This document shows positions 1 through 5,251 of a stretch of 5,251 nt of DNA, piece after piece (the first letter of the stretch is position 1; each line of letters opens with the position of its first letter). Both the position numbers and the translations under genes were made by a program. A model generated the notes under the pieces. That model was not told where the DNA came from and searched no databases. It worked only from the letters and a program-made list of their open reading frames with translations. Source of the stretch: Mycobacterium sp. (GTDB lineage: Bacteria > Actinomycetota > Actinomycetes > Mycobacteriales > Mycobacteriaceae); contig JAOPWF010000489.1 in the NCBI GenBank assembly GCA_025965815.1, forward strand, positions 1 to 5,251. Reading direction: 5' to 3'.

Positions 1-438
1 GTCCTGAGGGCCGTCAACCCGCTTCTGCGGTTCCTGTTGCGCACTCCGCTGATGGGCGCCGCACGAAAAGCGATGATGGTGTTGAGCTTCACCGGACGCA
101 AGAGCGGGCGCCGTTACTCAATTCCGGTGAGCGCCCACCAGATCGACAACGATCTCTATGCCCTGGCCGGCGCGGCTTGGCGGCTGAACTTCCGCGGCGG
201 CGCCTCCGCCGAGGTCGTGCATGACGGGAAGACGACGACGATGCGCGGCGAACTCATCGAAGATCCTTCGGTCGTCGCCGATCTGTCCCGGCGCTGCGCC
301 GAGTCCTACGGCGTGAAAGGCGCACAGCGAGTGATGGGGCTGCAGTTCCGCGATCAGCGAATACCCACGGTCGAGGAGTTCGCCGAGGCAGCCAAAGCAA
401 ATCACCTGGGCGCCATTCGATTCACCCCCGCCAGGTAG
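1..438 (+). CDS. DUF385/Ddn-like nitroreductase family protein, 5' partial
   Basis: The frame is open from the first base of the window, and the final 145 codons are visible, ending at TAG 436-438. The residues before the first ATG (VNPLLRFLLRTPLMG) fit the usual start of this family, so the true start probably lies left of the window; a TTG at 37 is an unlikely alternative. Seen: the family motif FTGRKSGRRYSIPV near the start, then a W-x-x-N-x-x-GG segment (WRLNFRGG) and an alternating beta-strand section around EVVHDGKTTTMRGELIE. Known: members of this split-barrel family (TIGR00026, the group of M. tuberculosis Ddn) bind the deazaflavin F420 and reduce quinones or nitro compounds; they are abundant in mycobacteria. 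Substrate and cofactor for this copy are inferred only. No frameshift is visible. It converges on the DUF4407 gene. Confidence 0.85.
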   Translation, partial: VLRAVNPLLRFLLRTPLMGAARKAMMVLSFTGRKSGRRYSIPVSAHQIDNDLYALAGAAWRLNFRGGASAEVVHDGKTTTMRGELIEDPSVVADLSRRCAESYGVKGAQRVMGLQFRDQRIPTVEEFAEAAKANHLGAIRFTPAR

Positions 439-484
439 CGGTCGCCGAGGGCCCACTGAGTCGCTGGCACACTCACCAGGCGTG

Positions 485-498
485 CAGCGCCGGCGCTG
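485..498. terminator. GC-rich palindrome between convergent genes, possible bidirectional terminator
   Basis: The 68 nt between the two convergent stops (439-506) hold a perfect 14-bp palindrome, CAGCGCCGGCGCTG. It can fold as a 5-bp stem with a CCGG loop on either strand. It lies 47 nt after the nitroreductase stop and 9 nt after the DUF4407 stop. There is no T tract on either side. That is common for actinobacterial terminators but weakens the call. Nothing else was recognised in this gap. Confidence 0.4.
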
Positions 499-506
499 TG
501 TGCGAG

Positions 507-2216
507 CTACCCCGCCGGCGGCAGTTGGCGTGGGCGGTCAGGTCCGCGAACCTCTCGTGGTCCGTCACGTTCCGTGAGTGCGGGCTGATCGACGGTCGGC
601 CCCAACGACGAGCGCTCCGCGCGGGCATCGAGCTGGTCGCGATCGTCGGGCCCGACGGTCGTCGACTCAACCCAACGCGGGTCGGCCGTCGTGTCGGTGG
701 CCTCGGATCCGCGCTGCCCGGGAAACTCACCGCTCTCCTCGGAATGGACGGTCACCTTGCGGGTCCGCTTGAGCGTGAAGTGGACCTCTTCGGTTTCTTC
801 GAAGACCTGCAGCGCGGCGCGCACCGGCTGGGTGGTGGTGCCGATGGCGCGGGCGATGATCGGCGGCACGAACGGACGAATCCAGCGAGCGGCGGCCTTG
901 GTGACGTCCGGAATCGTCGGGATCAGCGGGGCCCCGCCCTCGCGCCGCGGCTCCACGGGGGCATCATCCCCGCGGGCGGGCAACGGGGCCGGCGCAAGAC
1001 TCGCGGTTTCCGCTTCGGCGGCGATCGGCAGGTACGTATCTTCCGTCCCCGGCTCGGAGATGCGCTCCACGCGGGCCAGGATCGCAGGCTCCGCTACCTC
1101 GATGACTCGACGACGTTGCAGCTCGCGGTCGATCTCGATCTGCGCCTCGACGGCCAGGCGGGCACTGGCCAGTTGCTGCTCGGCCCACATGGTTTCGACG
1201 GCCGCGCGAACCTCGGCATGTTTTACGGCGACGGCGGTGTCGGCCTGCAGTTCAGCGCGGTTGCGTTCGGCGCGGGCGGCCGCGCCGCGATCCTGCGTCG
1301 TCTCGCCACGCCACAGCTTGAGGATCAGCGGCAGCAGGCTCAGCAGCGCGAAGAACCCGATCGTGAGCAGCCGCAGCAGCATCGCCCCCGGGCTCGCCAA
1401 CGTGTGGTCGTTCATGGCCACCCAGCGCCCGCCGAGCCCATGATCCGCCTCCGCGATCGCGGTCGCGCGTGCTCGCGTCAGCGCCTGCTCACCGTCGGCG
1501 ATCTCGGCGTCCAGCTCGGGTGCTCGACGGTCACGCTCGGCCAATGCGTTGTCCAGCTCCCGCTGGGTATCTGCGAGAAACTCGTTCGCCGTGCGGTTTT
1601 CGGGTCCGGTGCCGGGGACCCCCGTAATGTGGGTCTGCGGGCACGCCGGCGTTGGGTTGTACTCGCAGCGCGCGACGACCAGTGCCTCCTCGCGGTGCGC
1701 GCCGGCCTGCTCGACCGCGTCGTCGAGAGCAGTGCGCGCCTCTCGCGGCCGGTCCAGTCCGGCCGAAGCCTGCGCCACAACGGGCACAGATTCGGCGCTT
1801 CGGGTGGCCTGCTCGTCGAGAAGACGGTCGATCGAACCGGAAAACAGGACGAGGGCGGCCAGATCGCCGACGACGACGCCGACAACAACCGCGACCGCTC
1901 CGCGTCCCACGACGCCGGGCCAGCCGCGCGTCGGCCCGCTGGCGATCGCGCGGCTCACCGCGCCAACCAGCAGGCCGAAGACGAGGGTCACCGGGATGAC
2001 GACCGCCATCGGCGACCGTGTCGATCCGGCGACGGCGAGGTCCGCGACAAGCCAGGCCAGCGCCGCACCCAGCAGCACCACCACCCCGGCGATCACGTGG
2101 ATGGACCGCTCGTGACGTTCGGCAAGCTCACCCCGGTCTCCGCCGCCGAGCCAGGTCAGCCCCGCTTCGATCCGGGATCCGGTGGTGCGGGGTTCAGCGA
2201 TTCTGGTGGCGCACAT
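507..2216 (-). CDS. DUF4407 domain membrane protein
   Basis: A 569-residue protein of unknown function. The ATG at 2216 is chosen because GGAG (2222-2225) lies 5 nt upstream. An in-frame ATG at 2231 has GGAG touching it, and the ATG at 2273 has no site. Seen: a short N-terminus with the LTWLGGGDR motif (about 20-28), three hydrophobic segments (about 41-63, 70-91, 106-126), a long hydrophilic region (128-275) rich in heptad-like helices with Cys184, Cys192 and a GTGPE motif, a fourth hydrophobic segment (about 278-301), a charged probable coiled coil (305-375), and a polar Pro/Glu/Arg-rich tail to 569. This 3+1 membrane layout, the LGG-D start and the G-x-GPE loop match the DUF4407 family as I recall it. 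The two Cys lie in the loop between membrane spans 3 and 4, probably outside the cytoplasm, and could form a disulfide (inference). The frame is unbroken. The DUF4407 assignment rests on recall. Confidence 0.85.
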   Translation of the reverse strand: MCATRIAEPRTTGSRIEAGLTWLGGGDRGELAERHERSIHVIAGVVVLLGAALAWLVADLAVAGSTRSPMAVVIPVTLVFGLLVGAVSRAIASGPTRGWPGVVGRGAVAVVVGVVVGDLAALVLFSGSIDRLLDEQATRSAESVPVVAQASAGLDRPREARTALDDAVEQAGAHREEALVVARCEYNPTPACPQTHITGVPGTGPENRTANEFLADTQRELDNALAERDRRAPELDAEIADGEQALTRARATAIAEADHGLGGRWVAMNDHTLASPGAMLLRLLTIGFFALLSLLPLILKLWRGETTQDRGAAARAERNRAELQADTAVAVKHAEVRAAVETMWAEQQLASARLAVEAQIEIDRELQRRRVIEVAEPAILARVERISEPGTEDTYLPIAAEAETASLAPAPLPARGDDAPVEPRREGGAPLIPTIPDVTKAAARWIRPFVPPIIARAIGTTTQPVRAALQVFEETEEVHFTLKRTRKVTVHSEESGEFPGQRGSEATDTTADPRWVESTTVGPDDRDQLDARAERSSLGPTVDQPALTERDGPREVRGPDRPRQLPPAG

Positions 2217-2225
2217 GGGGACTCC
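2217..2225 (-). promoter_or_regulatory. Ribosome binding site that fixes the DUF4407 start
   Basis: On the minus strand GGAG (2225-2222) is followed by a 5-nt spacer (TCCCC) and ATG at 2216. This spacing is good for a Shine-Dalgarno site. It favours the 569-residue product over the longer reading that begins at 2273. Confidence 0.65.
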
Positions 2226-2267
2226 AAACATCTCCAGGCTTAACCGGGCGCGACGGGGCGTCGGCGG

Positions 2268-2304
2268 ACACACCGACTCGACGGAGTTGGTGTGTTGTGG
2301 TCAA
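2268..2304 (-). promoter_or_regulatory. 12-bp dyad beside a -35-like hexamer upstream of the DUF4407 gene
   Basis: The arms ACACACCGACTC (2268-2279) and GAGTTGGTGTGT (2284-2295) form an inverted repeat around a 4-nt GACG centre. Eleven of 12 pairs are Watson-Crick; the exception is G2275/T2288. On the minus strand TTGACC (2304-2299) lies just upstream of the dyad, with a weak TCGAGT 17 nt further on as a possible -10. If TTGACC is the -35 element, the dyad covers the spacer and -10 and would be an operator. It could instead be a weak terminator for the upstream dehydrogenase remnant, but no T tract follows. The 180-nt gap 2217-2396 holds no gene that I can see. Confidence 0.35.
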
Positions 2305-2367
2305 GCGGATTCGAAACCCCCCCGAATAGCGCCATCACGCCGGTCCGATTACAGGGATCCTCTCACA

Positions 2368-2381
2368 GCACCGGCCGGTGC
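2368..2381. terminator. 14-bp palindrome just after the sugar dehydrogenase stop
   Basis: GCACCGGCCGGTGC is a perfect palindrome starting 16 nt beyond the TGA at 2397 on the minus strand. It can fold with a 5-bp stem and a GGCC loop. The position suits a transcription terminator of the dehydrogenase. The short stem and lack of a T run leave a protein-binding palindrome as an alternative. Confidence 0.3.
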
Positions 2382-2396
2382 GCATGGGAGGTCGAC

Positions 2397-3233
2397 TCAG
2401 GGCCGGAAGTGGAGAATCCGGTCGTCACCGCCACGGGGACTCCCCCGCCCGTCGCGGTTGCTGGTCGTGAACCACAGGCTGCCGTCCGGTGCCGCGACGA
2501 CTGTTCGCAGACGCCCGTACTGCCCGACAAACAGCGGCACCGGAGCGCCCAGTGAACCGTCAGCCCCGACCGGGATCTGGAAGAGCCGCTGACCGCGAAG
2601 GGCCGCGACCCATAACGAACCGCCGAAGTAAGCCAGTCCGGAGGGTGACGCTTCGTCGGTCGGCCACTGGATCACCGGGTCGATCAACCCCGCGGTGTCC
2701 GCACGGCCCTCGGCCATCGGCCACCCATAGTTGCCGCCCGGTCGAATCAAGTTGAGTTCGTCTAGCCGATTCGCGCCGTACTCCGTGGCCCACAGTCGGC
2801 CAGCGGAGTCCCACGCCAACCCCTGGATATTGCGGTGACCGAATGACCAGACCGGCGATGCCGGATCGGGATTGTCCGACGGGATGGAGCCCTCGGGATT
2901 GATGCGAAGGATCTTGCCTCCCAACGACGAGCGGTCCTGTGCCAGCGCACGATTGCCACTTTCCCCTGTCGCCACAAAGAGCTTGCCGTCGGGACCGAAA
3001 GCGATGCGCCCGCCGTCGTGGATCGAACCGGCGGGAATGCCCGTCAGAATCGGCGACTGCTCGGCAAGCGAGCCACCGTCGAGGCGCATCCGGACCACGC
3101 GGTTGTCCTGCGCTGTTGTGATGTACGCAAAGACCGTCTGACCAGACGCGGCGAGGCCAAGTAAACCGCCTTCCCCGCTCGCCGCGACGCCGCTCACGCC
3201 GCCGACCTGATTCACCTCGCCAGGCGCGGTCAG
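2397..3233 (-). pseudogene. PQQ-dependent sugar dehydrogenase (glucose/sorbosone dehydrogenase family), 5' end lost
   Basis: The frame encodes the central and C-terminal blades of a six-bladed beta-propeller quinoprotein of the YliI/soluble glucose dehydrogenase type, which oxidises sugars outside the cytoplasm using pyrroloquinoline quinone. Numbering from GTG 3215, there is GEGGLLGLA (14-22), SIHDGG (64-69) with the probable catalytic His66, SFGHRNIQG (124-132) with the Arg-Asn-x-Gln set that contacts PQQ in relatives, and LNLIRPGGNYGWP (154-166). Family-like sequence continues upstream of GTG 3215 through LTAPGEV to about 3233, then stops; the frame closes at TGA 3260-3258. Relatives have a signal peptide or lipobox and the first blade (about 100 residues, including a PWG-x-x-FLPDG-type segment) before this point, and none of it is present. 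GTG 3215 has no well-placed ribosome site. The gene is therefore probably dead, though the remaining frame is undamaged, which suggests recent truncation. Confidence 0.8.
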
Positions 3234-3682
3234 GTGTTTGGTTGCGCCGCTGCCACCTCACCACCGTCTGTCGCCAGGCCGTCGTCGACCTTCCCGGCGC
3301 CGCCGCGACCGTTCATCCGGTCACCGCCGCCGAACTCGGCGCGAGCTGGCGCCCGGGTTGCCCCCTTGAACCGGGGCGGTTGGGGCGGGTCGAGATCGAC
3401 CACATCGGTTTCGACGGCCGGACCCACCGCGGCGAGCTGGTCGTGCATGAAGACCTGGTGGCCGAGGTCATCGCCCTCTTCGAGCACCTTCACGAACTGC
3501 GCTATCCGATCGAGAAGATCCGCACGGTGGACCACTATCCGGACGCCGCCGCTGAGTTATCCATGGAAGACAACAACACCTCGGCGTTCAATTGCGCACG
3601 CATCCCCGGAACCGGCGGATGGTCTCAGCACGCCTACGGTCGAGCTATCGACCTCAACCCGCGTCTCAACCCGTACATCGGC
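3234..3682 (+). pseudogene. M15 family (VanY/D,D-carboxypeptidase-like) lipoprotein, both ends lost and frameshifted
   Basis: Frame 3 from 3234 reads VFGCAAATSPPSVARPS and then a Pro/Ser-rich stretch. This looks like the lipid-accepting Cys and linker of a mature lipoprotein, but the hydrophobic signal sequence before it is absent. At about 3300-3307 the homology jumps to frame 2 (ATVHPVTAAELG...), consistent with loss of one base. Frame 2 then carries the mycobacterial M15 pattern: SWRPGCP, HRGELVVHEDL, RTVDHYP, DNNTSAFNC and GWSQHAYGRAIDLNP. The His (3629-3631) and Asp (3650-3652) of the SQHxxGxAxD motif are zinc ligands in M15 enzymes. The sequence breaks off after LNPYI (about 3679), so the C-terminal region with the third zinc ligand is missing. 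The enzyme would cut cell-wall peptide D-Ala or related bonds, but this copy cannot be active. A reading from TTG 3242 hides the frameshift. Confidence 0.75.
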
Positions 3683-4737
3683 CGCACCGACGCGCTGCTA
3701 TCCGCACGGGACCCGCGCAGCGTCACCGTCTGGCTAGGCAAAAGCCCCGCCGCCAGGATGCTGTCCGACCTCTCCCGCAGCGGACAACCCATCACCCACG
3801 AAGCCCTCGACCTCCTATCGCCGAGCCGACCCGCCGATTACATCCGCGAAATCCTAGTCCGCACCGCGATTTTGGAGCCGCGGAACGAATACCTCGAGCG
3901 ACTCGGACCCTGGGTGGACCACTACCTGACCGATGTTCCAGACCACCAAGCCCGCATTCTGAAGGCCTATGCACACTGGTATCTACTGCACCGAGCTCGC
4001 CGACGCAAAGCCCCGTTGGTCCGCTCCGCCGGACACCGAATTCACACACGTGTCCGGGTCGCTCACGAGTTCTTGACTTGGGTCGAAGCCCAAGGGCACA
4101 CCTTGGTAACAGTTCCTCAAGATCTGGTGGACAACTGGCTGGCCAACGGCACCACACGGCATCACGAAATCCGACAATTCCTGCACTGGGCGAGCCAACG
4201 CGGCCTCACCACCGGCGTGTCAGCCCCAGCCCTCAAACCAACACAACCAACCGCCTTTATCAGCGAAGAAGACAGCTCGAACAGCTGCACCGATGCCTCA
4301 CCGACGAAACCATCGCCATTGAACTTCGTGCCGGCGGGGCGCTAATGCTGACCTACGGAGTCCACCTCACCCGCGTACTCGCCATCACCCGCAACCAGAT
4401 CAGCGAACGATCCGGAACACTTACCTCAACCTGGGCGATCACGAACTCCTACTCCCGCCCGTCCTGGCCGAGCTATTGGCGCAACTGCCACGCCCTCGGC
4501 CACGATCGACACTGTCAAAAGCCGATACTGAGCGGGATTAACCCCCGCGCCCGTCGAAACACCGCATTGATTCGCCTGGCATCGGAGCTCCCCGCCGCAG
4601 TCTTGGCTGACCTCCTCGCTGTCGATATAGCTACCGCCACACGGTGGGCTGGCTACGCCAAACGCGACTGGCAGCCCTACCTCGCCAAGCGACGAGCGAG
4701 CACTCGAAAAGCCATGATCGAAACTGCGCATCCATAG
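3683..4737 (+). pseudogene. Integrase/tyrosine-recombinase-like gene, N-truncated, frameshifted, internal deletion
   Basis: This resembles an actinobacterial integrase-like family that I recall by its ends: a helical DNA-binding part and a C-terminus with ARRNTALIRLASELPAAVLADLL and WAGYAKRDWQPYLA. Frame 2 (to about 4273) holds the helical part: SVTVWLGKSPAARML, THEALDLL, FLTWVEAQGHTL and FLHWASQRGL. Near 4271-4275 homology moves to frame 1 (QLEQLHRCLTDETIAIELRA, LTYGVHLTRVLAITRNQI). At about 4411-4420 it moves to frame 3 (TYLNLGDHELLLPPVLAELL), which stops at TAA 4539-4541. It resumes in frame 1 at GINPRARRNTAL (4534 on) to TAG 4735-4737. A WLFPG-like segment expected between these last two pieces is missing, so about 30 codons seem deleted. 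The N-terminus is replaced by the M15 relic. The gene cannot make a recombinase. Family membership is recalled, and the catalytic residues were not assigned. Confidence 0.75.
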
Positions 4738-4880
4738 CGGGCCGTCACGCCCAGGGTCAAGTTGGGAGAGGACTATGCGGTGGTCCAGAACGTATCGGAC
4801 GGTCCCCGGGTTACTGGCAAATTAGGCGGAACTTCCCTTAGTGCAACCACATTGAGTTGACCGGACATAGCCGGGCCTGT
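4738..4880. other. Gene-free segment after the integrase relic
   Basis: No convincing coding frame is seen on either strand. The stretch around 4817-4860 is lower in GC than its surroundings and contains GGCGGAACTTCCCTTAGTGC, with the small dyad GGAACTTCC. It lies about 90 nt past the integrase stop, where an element end or recombination site could sit, but there is no second copy in the window to support that. Confidence 0.3.
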
Positions 4881-4994
4881 TCAGATACCAAGTAGCCGTG
4901 TCGTATTGCCGCCGAGGTAGAGGCTGGTGGCTTCCTGGTCGAGTCCGAGCCGGTCGAGGCCGTCGAGGGCGTGGGTGTGGCTGATCGGCCAAGC
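4881..4994 (-). pseudogene. C-terminal remnant of a probable amidohydrolase
   Basis: On the minus strand, a frame ending at TGA 4883-4881 reads WPISHTHALDGLDRLGL, then LYLGGNTTRLLGI at the very end. The N-x-x-RLLG(I/L) ending after a short helix is typical of metal-dependent amidohydrolases (amidohydrolase_2 type), where it closes the TIM barrel. Only about 38 codons are present, with no metal ligands and no start. Upstream in the same direction the sequence becomes the N-terminus of a short-chain dehydrogenase in another frame, so two genes have been joined by a deletion. The assignment rests on this short tail only. Confidence 0.45.
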
Positions 4995-5022
4995 CCGGCA
5001 CCGACGCGAGAGCCACAGGCCT

Positions 5023-5243
5023 CAGGCCCCGGACGCTGTCGAGGTTGGCCAGATCGGCGGACAGTTCCATCACACGGCTGTCGCCGGCTCTGTGGCCGAG
5101 CCTGCAGGCCAGCGATCCCGGGTCAGGGTGGCGGCTGGCGACCACCAGGTGCATGTCGGGTAGGCGCGCAGGATGTGTTGCGCCGCACACAATCCCAGGC
5201 CCCGACTGGCGCCCGTCATGAAAATTCTTCGAGTCGGTGTCAC
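5023..5243 (-). pseudogene. N-terminal remnant of a short-chain dehydrogenase/reductase (SDR)
   Basis: From GTG 5243 the minus strand reads TPTRRIFMTGASRGLGL, whose TGASRGLG is the TGxxxGxG dinucleotide-binding motif of SDR enzymes, then CAAQHILRAYP. At base 5157 the frame changes: reading goes on as DMHLVVASRHPDPG and ELSADLANLDSVRGL, the expected second strand and the D-L segment before the adenine pocket. A single lost G (CCGGAC to CCGAC) explains the shift. After about 5023 the SDR pattern ends; the catalytic Ser and Tyr-x-x-x-Lys are absent. Only 8 nt precede the GTG in the window, so the start is tentative (ATG 5219 is an alternative but would cut off the first strand). The remnant is non-functional as an oxidoreductase. 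Confidence 0.65.
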
Positions 5244-5251
5244 GATTTACC

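Noticed and set aside
498..2243. A 581-codon open frame on the + strand, antisense to the DUF4407 gene
   Set aside because: Its product is rich in Arg and Gly with no recognisable domain or membrane segment, and the opposite strand gives a clear membrane protein with a ribosome site. High GC keeps the antisense frame open.
2560..3264. Overlapping minus-strand frame (234 codons) within the dehydrogenase region
   Set aside because: Arg-rich product with no motif; the frame ending at 2397 carries all dehydrogenase motifs.
3592..4262. Frame 1 upstream part of the open frame 3592-4737 as coding
   Set aside because: This part is Arg/Pro-rich and unlike any family; integrase similarity in this frame starts only at about 4273. 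Before that the real sequence is in frame 2.
3242..4345. A genuine peptidase-integrase fusion enzyme
   Set aside because: Both halves lack essential parts and the integrase half continues in other frames beyond 4273, so a breakpoint between two dead genes is more likely.
4644..4841. Small + strand frame spanning the integrase end and the gap after it
   Set aside because: It is out of frame with the recognisable integrase C-terminus and shows no motif or ribosome site.
4927..5163. 78-codon + strand frame opposite the SDR/amidohydrolase remnants
   Set aside because: No recognisable similarity; the minus strand holds the SDR motif and the amidohydrolase-like tail.

Overview
The window is GC-rich DNA with strong G/C bias at third codon positions. 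It carries a deazaflavin (F420)-type nitroreductase family gene and other proteins whose sequence style is mycobacterial. The best guess is a member of the Mycobacteriales (Mycobacterium, Mycolicibacterium or a close relative). This rests on protein recall, not on a search.

Left part (1-2396): two genes that look intact and face each other. The first is the 3' part of a DUF385/Ddn-like nitroreductase family gene (+, ends 438), which is cut only by the window edge. The second is a complete DUF4407 membrane protein gene (-, 2216-507). A short GC-rich palindrome lies in the 68-nt gap between their stops. The DUF4407 gene has a clear ribosome binding site and a 12-bp dyad in its upstream region.

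Right part (2397-5251): every gene here is broken. A PQQ-dependent sugar dehydrogenase (-) has lost its 5' end. An M15 (VanY-like) peptidase lipoprotein (+), which abuts it head to head, has lost its signal peptide, carries a frameshift, and has lost its 3' end. Its reading frame runs straight into an N-truncated integrase/tyrosine-recombinase-like gene (+), which has two further frame changes and an apparent internal deletion before ending at 4737. After about 140 nt without a gene, the minus strand carries the last ~38 codons of what looks like an amidohydrolase. These are joined to the first ~74 codons of a short-chain dehydrogenase/reductase that contains a 1-nt deletion.

The genes do not form a working pathway. 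The right part reads as a deletion-rich zone of gene decay around an integrase relic, with three gene-to-gene breakpoints (near 3233/3234, 3680-3692 and 4995-5022). No CRISPR array, tRNA, rRNA or intact mobile element was seen, and I found no convincing new functional system. The unusual content is the series of chimeric junctions, plus the little-studied DUF4407 protein with its possible operator.
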